64,000 nucleotides of DNA from Symbiodinium sp. CCMP2592 (Eukaryota; Sar; Dinophyceae; Suessiales; Symbiodiniaceae): NCBI GenBank assembly GCA_905221615.1, contig CAJNDT010005994.1, positions 1 to 64,000 on the forward strand. Direction: 5' to 3'. Under the pieces are notes generated by a model. It had not been told where the DNA came from. It saw nothing but the letters and a program-made list of their open reading frames with translations, and made no database searches. A program made the translations under genes and the position numbers. Shown one piece after another: positions 48,101 to 60,109 of the stretch (position 1 is its first letter; each line of letters begins with the position of its first letter).

Positions 48101-48729
48101 CCTTAAAGATCGGTCGAGGTCCAAGATGCGCAACATGGACTCCGCCACAATGTCGGCAACTGCCAAGGTCCAAGGTCAGCTCGGATCGATGAGCTAGTGG
48201 GCTGCTAAAGCTGCAACTTCATACTCTAGCACAACTTGTCCACACAGGGAGCTTCTGCCTAGTTGCACATTGGGCATGAAGCTGCTGTTTGACTGATCCA
48301 AGTTTTTCTGGACAAAGCAACGGAGTTCTGATCCTGAGGCCCAAACTGCAGATATTGAAACTCAGGATAGATCGGACCCAAGTGCAGGTCGGGCGTTGGA
48401 GTTGGGAAAAGGAAGGAAATATTAAGGCTGACGGTACGCACTTCCCCGATTTGGCGCGTTGAGGGATCGCTGAGGAACTGACCTCCAGAAACGAGCTGGT
48501 TGCGGAACAGAGAACTATAGATAAACAAAACCGAGAACAACGACAGATTTTGCGGAAGTCTCTCAGACCACTCTCTAACACCTTCAGTAACGCAGCTACT
48601 GTACCCTCGGGTAGCCACTCTCAGCGGGCCTTCCTTGCCCTTTGGCCGCTTCGGAAGGCCAAGCTCCAGAGCTCTGGCGAGAAGCGCAGCTCGGAAGCGC
48701 ATCAGTACAGCCTGGCAGTCTTTGGACAT
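45140..48729 (-). CDS. Charged, coiled-coil-containing protein gene
   Basis: Ordered minus-strand exons: a likely ATG at 48729 with QAVLMRFRAALLARALELGL; ENMNALSRSNLAQSWNTTDE (47.5 kb); LKDRSTLEGEKATAKVGIKD (47.35 kb); KRLREEQERKVEELQKHSSD (46.85 kb); RLLYEDAMRRAARREV (46.55 kb); EPVVAKPARSHDPEDDSK (46.4 kb); RLAKPTPKEEEEQEAP (46.3 kb); RLDRIMQLANEKRVWHEVRE (46.1 kb); NLRKGFEQAAAQLRDEV (45.9 kb); NLTFEEPEAKAVAI (45.7 kb); VHLRLAEDHDGLLSVA (45.2 kb). The frame changes between them imply short introns. The composition suggests a cytoskeletal or ciliary protein, but no family is recognised, and the exon set may come from more than one gene. Confidence 0.5.
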
Positions 48730-48799
48730 CCTTGTCTATCGTCCGTGTCACCAGGTGTGCGCATGTGTGGTATCCTGATCACCATGACTTACCGCTACC

Positions 48800-50590
48800 G
48801 ATCAAGAGTAATTATGATTGCGTGCATGTGGCATTTTTATCTTCATGGCTCTACTGAGCACCAGAATCACATTGCAGTAGATACTAGTTGATACTAGTAT
48901 TCCAGTTAGCACAGCATGCTGCAGGAGTCCTGAGTAAAGTATGAGCCTATGAGCATGCTATTGTGAACATGTTCACCACCCCCTTCACAAGTATCAGACT
49001 GTAGTAGTGAACGGACGCAGTCACACTCATCTTCCCGAAATCTCCATCATGCGAGTCAAGCACATGGAAGAAGGGGATGATGTTTTGATGCTGACCGAAT
49101 TCTTGATAGTGGCTGCCAGTGGAACCGATCGTATCGTGCCCAGTAGAGGTTGCAACAACAAAGAGCATAGTTAAGGACAGCAACATGGTCGACATCAGCA
49201 GCTGCAGTTGCCCATACCACCAGCACCACCAGCAGAAGCAGCAGCAGTGCCGCCACCACGACCATGCCAAGACCAGAACCACCACCATGCCGGCAGCAGC
49301 ACCACCAGCAGCAGCAGCACCAGCACCGGCACCGGCAGCACCAGCACCGGCACCAGCAGCACCAGCAGCAGCACCATCACCACTACAACCATAATCAGGT
49401 CATCATCATTGATCGATTTCGTTGCTATTGCTGCGTTCATTCATTCTCGATGACCTACACCATCGGTTTTCGTTTAACTTTGGCCATTGCGACCGGTTGG
49501 CAATGTCGCGCTTGCTTGCTATTACATCTCGTTCTTGGGCAAGTCTAACAGCATGTTCACCCGTGACTGGTTCGCAGCTAGCCAATTTGGATGTTAATTC
49601 CCCAGAGTTGCCTCAGCCTTTTTAATTCCGCGCTTCCTTGGCAGACTCACATGAGAGACTGAGGGATGCATCAGATTTGCAAAGCCTGATTGGCGACCAG
49701 TATCGACCAGCCAAGGAAAAGTGAGCTTTCAAGTTTGGCAGAGGACATCGGAACATGATCGAACGTGGACGCATCTTCTTTCTGGCACCACCGCGGTTCC
49801 TACAAAGTTTATGAAGAGCTTGCCACAGGGACACATGTCTGCAGCATCTTTACCGATTCCTGCTCTGCCACTTCCGGTGTGCGAAGATACAGTACACCCG
49901 GACACTCACACATACAGCTTGGCAACTGCCTTAGGCAGAAGGTCGACCAGTCTGCTCTAATCCTCTCTCGACGGAGTCGCAACGTGGTGCAGTAGCTGCA
50001 CTTGCTAGGCAAGTACTCGCCAGAAAGTGTCCGTCCGCTGCGTCTGCATCACCCGGCTTCATGCCACTGAACCTACGCCTGGCCAACGGGAGCTATCTTC
50101 CTTGGCAAGTTATCAGACTCATGGAGAAGACATGTGCTAATGCTTGCGAAACACCCATTCGCGAGTTCGGTGGCATCAGAGTGAAGCGGGAAACGAGGCG
50201 CTTCAAGCGTCGTTGGCATTTTAAACTGAAGTTGACATCTGCAAGACGTGTGTATGCTTGCTGGTCAGATGTCGTCAGTACTGCGCAGCCACTCGCTGAA
50301 CTGCCTACCATCCGCAGATGTTGTGCTCTTGGCACCAAGAGCATCACGCAGACGCGTTGTCTTCGATCTGGCCTGATTGCAATCGGTGTGCACCCGCCAA
50401 ATCTCGACAGAGTTGCAGTAACCGGCCTTGGCCAACAAGTTCGCCGGTGAGCTCTGTGCCACGGGCATCGGCCGAAAGCCTGGCAAGAAGCGATGGAAAC
50501 TGTCATAGGCTTGGACGATGCAGCTTTTGCCATCGCAGCCCCGACATCGCTCCTTGAGAGACGATGAGATCATGCAGTTTGGCGACCTCT
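48800..50590. other. Gap between the channel 3' end and the charged-protein gene
   Basis: It holds the CAG/CAC tract at 49.2-49.4 kb. Just after the channel stop, a minus-strand frame (50265-50573) is open for 103 codons without a recognisable domain; it may be 3' UTR. I see no other exon. Confidence 0.35.
49190..49392 (+). repeat. CAG/CAC/ACC trinucleotide-rich tract
   Basis: Irregular runs of CAG, CCA and GCA, with several CACCGGCACCGG-type blocks. All three plus frames and two minus frames are open through it (poly-Q/H, poly-A/P, poly-S/T), as expected for such repeats, so I do not call a gene. Confidence 0.85.
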
Positions 50591-50604
50591 TCCAGCATGC
50601 AAGC

Positions 50605-53600
50605 CTAGGTTTGCGATCTGGTGTCTTGCCTGTAGGCCCATGAATTCAAGGCTTGCTGCAATCTGGTGGCTACATCCAAGCTTTTGGCTGAGCCCTTGAG
50701 CCTGCCGACCCCGCGTATCAGCTCTTCCAGGGTTATCCTGCCGTCTCCTCAGATGAGCCGAGTGTGGGTTCACATGCCGCGAGAGCTGCGCAGTCTGCAG
50801 GATTTCCATGCATGCCATGCTGTGCGTAGAAAACTCCCCAGTATTGCATTCCAGCCACGTCTTGAGCTGTCGATCAACAAAAAAAGCTTGTCCGGGTCGG
50901 ACACATCTAATTCCATTGCCTGCAACCAAGCGGAGACTTCCTTGTGCTCGGTCATTTGCCTGAACTCATCCTCGGAGTCACGGGTGGGTCGCATGTCTGC
51001 GAAGTCTACATGTCATCCAGTCGTGGAAATTCATCTGCTGCTTCTGTTGTGGAACTGTAGGACCGTGGGAGTGGTTGCAGTGGAGAAACGAAGATTGATT
51101 CAAGCGGTTGGGGCTTCGCGAGCCGGCCTCCATCATTTCGGACTTCCGGGAAGACTTGTGCCGGGCGTGCGCAGGAGGCTTTAACTCTCTAACTTTAACC
51201 ATCCCGGAACCTCTCGTTTGCGAAAGGTGCTGGGCCCAAATTCTGTATGACTCAGTGCCATTACCAAGCGGCGACCTGTGAGCTGGGCACTTATATGCCT
51301 TCAGTGTAGTGCATGCTTGCCACTTCGATTTTCAGACCCACCCGCACCGTCCTAAATATTTACACATATTGTAGTGGTGGGGTGATTCGCACCGCCTCGC
51401 ATCGATGGCATCTGAGACGTTTTCGATTCGATGGACGTCGCCGCCTGCCGCTACGCATCCAAAAAGGAGCTTCAGTGTCCTGCGCGTAAGCGAAATGTCT
51501 GTCTTCTGCGCCATACTCAGCAGAGTGTTTGTTGAGATATTCTGTGGATGGAGCTAGCCTTCCACACGGATGTGAGCCACGACCCTAAGCTGCCACACGA
51601 TTAACAATGTTGCTGACAGGGGCCACACCGCGCGTGCACGCCGCTCACACCCTTGTTCGAAGGTCTCAACTGCAAGCCCCTCACGGTCCCGACGCCGAAG
51701 CTGCATCACAGATCAAACATCTTACGGCTTGACAACAGGTTCTGTCTAAACACCAAGGCACTATGTCAATGGCGCCATCACTGGACTTGTCTGCCAGGTG
51801 GAAAAATCGCTCCATCTTGAGGCGATGCATTTGAAAGTTGCGTTTGCGCTTCTGGATCATGACTCGGTCATCCGAAGCAGCGACATTGAATGTCTCCTGC
51901 ATGAAGACACCGTTCACCTTGGAGGCAGGAAGTGCCGAAGGCTTCTTTCTCAGAGCTTGAAATGAACGCATGAATCAGGCAGGACCGCTTCTTGGAGATG
52001 GACCTGGGCCAAGCAAGAAAAGTTGATAGACTCTGGCTCCAAGAAACAACGCTCACCACTGCAAAGCCAATGGTCAGCTTGTGGAGAACTCCGAACAGCA
52101 TGAACCACTCGGAGACGTTTTCCGCCAGTAGTCTGGAGGCCGGAGGCCAGTTGGCCAGGGTGATTTCAAACATGCTGTATATGGACCTGCAAACGGGTGT
52201 TATACTGCCAAAAAGAGGCGAACCGTTTTGGGCACACCGTTGCCGATTCATACGTTCAAGTGCCTCTTGGACCTTCAAGACTGTGTCGGAACATACCGAT
52301 TTCAGAGAATACTTCAAGACCGATGGAACAATAGAAAGCATCCTGAAGAGTCTTGTGAGAATCCATTCAAGCTCGCGGGTTTCGGTCGAGAGGATTCGCA
52401 CTCCGTCCTCTGTTCTACACCAGCGCGACATCGTTGGAGTTTCTTGCTCTGCTCGCCGGACGTGGCTGCACTTTGCTATGAGGTGGGAGTCACATGGACC
52501 ATGCAGATTGCATATGCAGGCTGTGCGTTTGGGACCTTGTGGCCCTAACTGGAGGCTTGCAGGACACTGTGGAAGATGGCGACCTCCAGGATCTCTGGAC
52601 GGATGGTAAGATGATTGTCGATGCGCTTGCGGAGCACGAGTCTTCGCGAAAGGTAAAAATTGCCGAGCGAGGCTGCCTGAGCGAGCACCTGGCAGTGTAT
52701 GGCGCGGTGACGTTTGAATCTCTGCTGCGTGGAGTCCTGCTCGTAGTTCGCCTCATCCGACTCCGCGAGGACCATTCTTGAGCAGTAGTTTGTAGCTGCG
52801 TCTTCTTAGGATTGCATAGTCCTTTGCCTTAATTTAATTGCGTATCTTCCCTGCCTGCAATAGGGTTCTGCCCGATTTGAGCCTTTGGTCCAACACCAGT
52901 GGATCCAGTGGCATAGTGCCTCTGTGAGGGTTTGTTACACTGGGGCCAGGCTGACCGCACACATGTGCGCGGCAAGGTTTAATCTTGTGAGCAGGATGCG
53001 CCACTTTGTGGAGGGTCTTTGACGTTGTCTTAAACCAAAGCCCTAAACCCTTAAAGCGTGCCGTGCAGGGCAGGGCGGCGTGCGGGAGCCTACCGTGGTG
53101 CACGTTTCGACGCGACGCGTGCATGGGTGGTTCAGAGCGGCAAGCCGAGACATGGGGGCACAGCAGACATCCCGAAGCCGAACGCATTGGCATTTTCTCA
53201 ATGCCGATGGACCACGAATAAGCATGCACAACAGAATCAGCATCCACGGCAAGCACGATAGCTCAACCCATTGAAAACAGAAACCGACAAAGAAAGGGAA
53301 AGGGAACCTTGGGGGGGGGCCTTGATTTGTCCAAGAAAGAACAATGTAAAAGACCAACTCCCGCAAGCTCCAAGGAGCTACCTGTAGCTTTCGTAACATA
53401 TATAGCGGCCCAAAGAGCTTGACACAAGCTTTGCAATATTTGTCGGGGTTCCTTATTATAAGTATAGCATAATGGGCCCCAAAACCCTATTTTTAAGCCC
53501 CCTGTATCACCTTTTTTGTAGTTTCTGATTATATTGTGATTGTACACTCTTTGGGCTTTTGGGCCTGTGCTGCAATCGAGGGGTTTGGCTGAGCGGTGTA

Positions 53601-54158
53601 CCAGATATCCTCCCTAGTGCACAGGCGCCGCGATTACTGCACAGAGAGGTTGGGACTTTTCGGCTGTTGCTAGAGTTCATGGCATGATTCTTGGGACGGG
53701 TAGGGCTCTACGGTCCGATCAGGAACAGGAGGAACTACTGTTGACGCAACATCCGAAGAAGCCCTCGGATTGTGGATGTCCCCGGAACTTGCGGCTAGGG
53801 CTTGAGCGAGTTGTGGTGGCAGGGCAGAGGCCCCCAAGGTCTCTGGGTATTGGCCCAGTTAAACTGTGCACCATTGGGCATGTTGCATGTCGACTTCATA
53901 GATTGAGGACTATCGGATGTCCATGGTGTTGGAAATATTCCTAGTGAAGTCTGAACTTCAATAAACTCTGAACACACAACTTTGGCCCTAAACCCTAGTG
54001 GATCCTGAGCCCCTAGGCCTAAACCATCAGGTCGAGTCCCGTTAGTTCGATTGCCTTGGGATCTCAGCCTGAAGCACCATCTATATTGTAGAGCGATATA
54101 CATGATAAAACGCCATACGACAAAAATACATACGATGTGCGTATATAAGTAGATATGC

Positions 54159-54193
<35 letters not shown>

Positions 54194-56298
54194 AGTGCAT
54201 ACATGCAAACATATTTGCACATATGTGCACTGATCTGTACATATGTATGTATATTTCCATAACCTGTTTATCGATTTATAACTGTACATGTACAAAGGTA
54301 AATCTGTATGTATGTATGCATGTATGTATGTATAGGCGTGTATGCATGTGTTGCATGTACATAATGTCTTACATAATGTATGTGATACACACGCACATTT
54401 GTGTATGACATAAATACGGACATACATATGCACACATCTGGGCTTACTCTTGTTGCTCTGCTATTGTTGTTGTTGGAGATATGGTTCTCCAGCTATGGTC
54501 TCTGCAAACACTGCTGTTGCCAGCAGCAGCACTCCAAAGGCAGGTTCTAGCCTGCTGAAGGTGCCGAAATATTCGAACACGGCCTGTCCTCGGATCTCTG
54601 AAGGCATCCAAACAAAGAAGCGGAGCAGGCGAAGGTCTGCAACGAAAACCTATCTCTGCCGAGAGTCGATTCGCTTCTGAAATGGACGCGTCGTTGAAAT
54701 AGTACTGCGTCAAGTAGCCATTTACGAGCAACGCCAAGCCCATCTGTAGGAAGAAGAAGAGAACACATGCCTGTGGTTTCATGCTAATTATGCCTTTTGG
54801 CGTCGAGCCTCTACTACCGGAGCAGACGCCCAGCATGAACCTGTCGGACATGACATGTTGCATCCAAGACGCCCACGCTAGGATGGACAAGCTACCGCTC
54901 AGTGCTGTTGTGATGATATATAGCGCATCCAGACCTTGGGTGCATGCGATGACCGTGGTATGTACCGTTCCTGACATCTCGCACACAAAATCACACCAAA
55001 CTAAGTCAATGCCGCTAATTGCTAGCGGTTATTGCAGCTGTGCTGTGGTAGTGGTGGTGGTGGTGGTGGTGGTGGTGGTGGTGGTGGTGGTGGCGGCGGT
55101 GGAGGCAGCAGTGCTGGGACTGGCGCATCCTACTCTAACAACATTGACACTTGAACACACCTGGCCGCGGCACACATTTCCATCCACTGCTCTGAACACA
55201 GGGGTCTTGCGGTTTTATCGTTCTGTTTGGATTCGCAGTTGCGGTACATCAGCTGCTACAGTAGCATTCGTCGTGCAGGAAAAACTGGGATGACCGAGTG
55301 TGGCGCTCTTGATGGCCTGCATGAGCTGCACCAAGCCTTCAGGAATGACAGGTGTATGACTGTATGACATCACTAATGAGAGAGCGTTCAGGAATTCGGG
55401 GTGCAACCAAGGCAGATGTGCGGGTATGCGTCAGACAAGCAGCGAAGTAGACGGACAAGCCGCGCAACTCGCAGCAGTGTGGCATCGACTGGCAAAATAG
55501 CACCGGCGGTAATATCGATTAGCCAGAAAAGAATGATCACCAAGTCGACCCAGTTCCAGGCGAACCTCAGGGCGAGTAAGCAGCATTCTGATGGAATGTT
55601 CTAAAGTGAGTTTAGGATGCGAAGTATGAAATTTGACATCGGACAAGTTGCTTGAAGAAGCTCCGCCGCTGACCGGCCAGCTTCAGCATGAGTTCTAGTA
55701 CATAGACAAATCCGAAGGCAAAGCCGATCCACACAAATGATTGCTCTGCCGACGTCCAGGAGGCTACATAGCCCGCATCAATTTTGCCAAAGTTGATTGA
55801 TGCACCCACGGAAAGGCCCTGCCATTGTGCTTCAATTGCCATCGCGATTGTGTTCAGAAAGATTATGCAAGCAACCACAATGTCGAACATTGGGTGCCTG
55901 GTGATCTTCGTTACGGTGAACCAGAAATCCGATGACATTTCTATCGCTGTGGATTCGAACAAGCCCGACTTCTGAATCCCAGACTGTGACGACACAACCG
56001 GCAGCCAGGCTGTTCGGTTTGCGGGAACAGGCCGTGCAACAGGAACGTCACTTGCGGCTACTGAGGAAACAGATGGTACATCATCAGGAACGCCGCCGTC
56101 TCGTTTCTGGTCTTTCTCTGGGTCCTGGCACCCTTCGAAGACATCCAGTCGCGCGAGCAGACGCTGATTCTCATCATGCAGCCGCTGTAGATCCGCAGCG
56201 TGCACTTCCCAAAGCTTCCTGAGAGTCTCAGAAAACGCCTTGGTGGCGCCTGAAGGTTCGTGGGGTTCCAGAATCTGCGATGGAGACGGCAAGGTCAT
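50605..56298 (-). CDS. One-domain voltage-gated cation channel with EF-hands
   Basis: Start ATG 56298. The N-terminal coil ends ADLQRLHDENQRLLARL. S1: FDIVVACIIFLNTIAMAIEA. S2: FVWIGFAFGFVYVLELMLKL (first exon to about 55641). Exon 55441-55587: S3 NWVDLVIILFWLID and S4 LLRVARLVRLLR, with Arg every third residue. Exon 54855-54934: S4-S5 linker LDALYIITTALSGSLSILAW. Exon 54650-54770: S5 CVLFFFLQMGLALLVNGYL. Exon 54552-54588: VFEYFGTFSR. Exon 52048-52186: pore SMFEITLANWPP and S6 FGVLHKLTIGFAVVSVV. Exon 51762-51917: NGVFMQETF, then the first part of EF-hand 1. Exons 50862-50970 and 50605-50747: the rest of EF-hand 1 (DKSSDGAIDIDE across the junction) and EF-hand 2 (DSSRDGRITLEE), stop TAG. One S1-S6 domain suggests a tetramer in a membrane, opened by voltage and tuned by calcium. 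The ion is not predictable. Exact ends at 55641/55587 and 55441/54934 are uncertain. Confidence 0.93.
52187..54551 (-). other. Large channel intron (GC-AG)
   Basis: A 2,365-bp intron between FGTFSR and SIYSMFEI. Its donor is GCAG followed by GCTAGA, and its acceptor is TTTGCAG followed by G. Inside are a (TA)n tract, a TATG/CATA-rich stretch (about 54.23-54.43 kb) and an AT-rich unique segment at 53.4-53.55 kb. No other exon is recognised. Confidence 0.8.
54160..54193. repeat. (TA)n microsatellite
   Basis: About 15 TA units in the large channel intron, followed by GTATGTATG-type repeats to about 54430. Minus-strand frames over it give tyrosine/isoleucine-rich artefacts. Confidence 0.95.
55046..55101. 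repeat. (GGT)n microsatellite
   Basis: About 17 GGT units in the channel intron between the S4 exon and the S4-S5 linker exon. The plus-strand poly-valine frame is an artefact. Confidence 0.96.
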
Positions 56299-56557
56299 CC
56301 GGCAAATGCCACATTCACATTGCTCTCACCAAACTGTGTACATTGCATACGCTGCGGGAGAATTAACAGAAGAACATGCAGCTACATTGCTCCTGAAATC
56401 CTTCCAGAGTGACATTGCACCTAGCAGCCTAGCATGGTAGTGCATCAGAAGGCTACCTCGGTCTCTGAGTCGACCTCTGCCAGGGTGACAGCCTCATCAA
56501 GGCATGGATAAACACAAGCCGAATGGATTTCGTAGATTTTAAAGGGATATAAAGAGA

Positions 56558-58930
56558 TTATGTATCCAGCAGCATTCTCTTCAGAGCTTCAATGCCTGTC
56601 CAATAGCTTGAGCTTTCGCTCTGCAAGTCCCCAGCAGCATCGCCATAGGGACCATTCAACGCGTACCAAAGCGTGCGGACGTTCTCTTGGAACCTGATGG
56701 CGTTTATCTCATGTCTTCGCAACTCGGAAATCAAGAACATCTTCCAGACTCGCAACGCGAAGACATCCTTTTTTACCGCCTGCCGTGCCGCCAAAATCCT
56801 TTGGAATGGGAGTTGATGGATCTTACAGCTGCGTTCTTGTCCGCAAGCGGGCGGTCGAAGTTTCTCCGGCGGAACTTCCTGCGACAAGCGCGAGTGGTCC
56901 CTTTAGCCGCAGCATGCATCCCATCAGCCTGAAGGTCAGATGGCTGCCCTCGACTGCTGGACTGTAAGACGCGAATGCTCCTTGAGGGTGGGCGAACCTT
57001 TGCCAGGGCGGCTGCTGCCTGCAAGGGCGAGAGACGCATCCTACATCTGCTTCGGGATGCTTCGGGGAACGGACCAGAAAGCATGGTTGATCAGTCTTCC
57101 TAGACGACAACGAAAGATTCCCTGTTTGTGGACATTTCCGTAGATTGATTGATTGATTGATTGATTGACTGCCTGTGGGTGCGAACACCCTTGCAATTGC
57201 AAGGCACAGGAGGGCTGGCCCGTGTCATACACACAGACAGCGCTCGCACACTGCAAGACTGCACGCGGGCAGAGTGGTTCACCGCTCTGCACAGCACAAA
57301 CAATCTGGACATGGCATTTCCGTAGAAGCCAGAAGCCGAGACTTCGGAAACTCTTGCTTTTGTGGCTGCCCCTTTGCTGTGCGGGGTTAGTGAACTCTAC
57401 GCCTCATCCGGCTCTGGCAGCTCCTTCACGTTCAGGACGAGGCGCGTCCGATCCACGATAGTACTCCTCAGGCACGAGCCCGCTGTGAGCGTCAGATCGT
57501 TTCAGGACACAAGCCACAGAGATATCAAGCAAGGCAGGTCTTCAAGTGTCGTTGAGACCCGCCGGATTCACTATCTGAATCTCGCTTGATGAGTTAGACG
57601 GTACCAAAGGAGGAAGGGCCTCCTTACCCTAGGCTTTAGGGCCTCAAGCCTGGGCAGCCTTCCTTCACTGCAGGCACTGCAGGCAGGGCACGCGGGGAAA
57701 GGTCCGATCTCGCGAGCTAGCTCCATGCCTCAGTGCGACAGCTTCTTCTCTCTGCTTGGATGCCACCTGGCCCTGCCTCCTCCTGGCTCCTAGCTCTGCA
57801 TTCGCGCGGGGTACCTTGGTAGCCTCAGCCCTGTCACTGTGCCCAACAAGATGGAACGCTACAAGCCCGAACCGATTTCGATTTCGCTTGGCTGAGAGGT
57901 TAGCAAGTCTTCTGGCGATGTAGCCGTGCATGGAAGCACTTTGGACAACTACCCAACTACTGAATTGAATGTTTCGAAGAAGCCCAGGCATGGCACTCAA
58001 AGCAGCAGCAATAAAGCCAGGGCTCTGCCCATGTCAGTTTTCCAAACTACGCCAGATCACCCCCGAGCACGACTCACTCGTGTTTCAACTTTTCAATGGA
58101 CAGCTCCCGTCCGCGAAGCTCGGATCGCTGAGTTCAGAACCGCTCCGGCCTTGAAGCCAAATCAGCGTCGGAAAGCCTGTGGCAGTCGACAAGTCTAGAA
58201 GGGAATGTAAGGCTGGATACATAAAGCTCTGGCACCTCTGACTGCAGTCAAGTCTCGAGTGACGCCAAACTCGGTCATGATCTCGTCGTTTTTCCGGCCA
58301 TCAACAGTGACAATCCGAGCAGCACGTAGAAGGACTTGCGCAGCCCCTTCCAGCTGGTCCCTTCCAGGCGGCTCTCACACCTCTCGTGCTCTCCTGCACA
58401 CAACAGCTTTGCGCCTGAATCTCAAATGTCGGGGACTCTGCTCGTCCACCACCGCCAGCAACAAAACCACGTCGCTCGCCTCAAAGCCGACTGGGACTCC
58501 GACAGAACAGCGCGCTTGTGCCTTCCTTCTCTTTCTTTCCGACTTCTCAAAGTCGCGCGTCCGCGTCCGGTCCGAAGCCGAGGCGCCGCTTCCCTTTCGA
58601 CTCGGAACTGACGCGAAGAGAAGCTCTGGATCACTCCTGGAAAAGGGCCGAGACAGAGACACACGGACAGGGAACTCCGCCGTGGGCTTCAGGTGGGTGC
58701 CAGTGCTGTCGGCGCTGTTTTGAATCCGGCCGTCCTGGAGTGACTCCTTGCCGTGTAGGGCTGTAGTCTTGCTCCTTCTCGAGCTCTTCCAGCAGCGCCT
58801 GGGAGGAAAATTGCTTGTCACAGCTGCTCGCACTTCGCATGGGCTAAAGTTCCATGTAGTGGTTCCCGACCTCTCGAAGGCCTTGTATGTCAATGGCGGA
58901 GATGACTTTGTGATGGCACCTGAAACCGAC
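56558..58930 (-). CDS. Unknown gene with well-defined last exon
   Basis: The last exon (about 56558-56794) reads ILAARQAVKKDVFALRVWKM, then FLISELRRHEINAIRFQENV, then LWYALNGPYGDAAGDLQ and ends TAA at 56558-56560. Probable upstream exons: VPEEYYRGSDAPRPEREGAA (57.45 kb), VPRANAELGARRRQGQVASK (57.8 kb), RSELRGRELSIEKLKHE before a canonical GTGAGT donor (58.1 kb), LEGAAQVLLRAARIVTVDGR and EIMTEFGVTRDL (58.3 kb) and FSSQALLEELEKEQDYSP (58.8 kb). The segments are helical and charged, with no recognised family. The stop is 259 bp from the channel ATG. Linking all segments into one gene is inferred from strand and order. Confidence 0.55.
57142..57169. repeat. (ATTG)n tetranucleotide microsatellite
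   Basis: Six to seven GATT units in a probable intron of the gene upstream of the channel. Confidence 0.95.
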
Positions 58931-59099
58931 TCCACGTTTACGCTACTGCCGAGACGGCAAGCATCCTGCGTTTTCGAGCATCACACAAGCTTGGAGCTGC
59001 ACTGCCTCTGGTCTAACTCCTCCATTAGCCTCCGCCCTTGGCAGCAGAGAGCAGTCTCAAATTTCTCTGCAACACCTGCGGACGAGCACAACCACTGAG

Positions 59100-60105
59100 A
59101 CCGAAAAGTCCAAAAAGCTCAAGACCGAAAGGCCGATATCGCCAGTGTCGCTACAAAGCACTAATGCAGCCTTTGCAGACTCTTTGACGTCTCATATCTG
59201 GAAAGGAACTGGGCAAAGCCTCTAAACGTGGGAGCCTTGTTTGGTTCAAGCGGGTATCTCTCTGGGCTAGCTGCCATGGGTCTGATGGGAAATCTGGAAC
59301 AGGCAATCTTTCCCTCACCTGCTCTGAACATTCGGGGGAGCCTTGTTACATAGTAGCTCCACCTCCTCAGCCTCCTACATTTGCAAGACAGATCGTCGGG
59401 CCCATGTTCCTATCGACTCAGCAAACGTCGTGAACCGTCTGCATGGCTATCCCTCATCTCGCTAGAACCTGAAATCATCCAAGCAGCTGCCAAGTCCGTA
59501 CACCCACATCAGCATGTCCTGCAAAGCCGGCAACATGTGGCGAAGGGATGGCCTGGGATGATAGAGGGTTGATATCGCTGCAATGCGACAAAAGGCATGC
59601 CAAGTCCTTGGAAATCCCATCTGCGTAGGTGTTGTTCTCGTCCTCTAGGATTTGCCTCCGCGATTGGCAAGAAAGCTATTGACAATGCTCACGAAACCGT
59701 TTTTGCTGGAAGCCTGACTCGCGACACATCTCGTGATCGGAGGTAGTCAGTGACGCCGTCCACATTTCGGAGCAACAAGTCCACCTACAGAAGCAGAGAC
59801 GCCCCGCACGCTTACATTAATTACATGTGATGAACTCCTTGCCAGCTCAATCTTAGCTGAGCTGCTTTTCCCCAGGATGGCCAGCGTTGGGCCACCCCGA
59901 ACCTTGCGCGTCGACTTCAACAGTCTTGTCATGCCTTACCGGTTACCATGGTTTCAAGTATGCTTTGTGCTGAGGCGCTTGTCCGGCTCATCGAGCTTAG
60001 CATCTTGACGCAGCAACTTCTGCCCGGGATTCGAGATCCGTGTGCGCAGGGCCGTCCCGCCTCCTGTTTTGTGCTGGAGAATCAGTGCAGAGCACTTCTC
60101 AGAGA
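59100..60105. other. Interval without recognised gene
   Basis: No exon with domain or coil character was found on either strand. It is probably intergenic between the gene ending at 56558 and the glutaredoxin-like gene. Confidence 0.4.
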
Positions 60106-60109
60106 AAGA

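Noticed and set aside
49119..49548. Poly-Q/H or poly-A/P protein on the plus strand
   Set aside because: A trinucleotide repeat opens nearly every frame. There is no flanking domain and no coding support on that strand.
54163..54433. Tyrosine/isoleucine/cysteine-rich short proteins
   Set aside because: They come from TA and TATG microsatellites in the large channel intron.
55020..55130. Plus-strand poly-valine membrane protein frame
   Set aside because: It is produced by the (GGT)n tract inside a channel intron.
55215..55406. Helical segment EGLVQLMQAIKSATLG as an alternative S4-S5 linker exon of the channel
   Set aside because: The linker LDALYIITTALSGS at 54855-54934 fits the family better. 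No splice pair for the alternative was found.
58748..59098. Plus-strand frame of 116 codons with a protein-like stretch
   Set aside because: It overlaps a minus-strand helical exon candidate, stands alone on the opposite strand and has no recognised domain.
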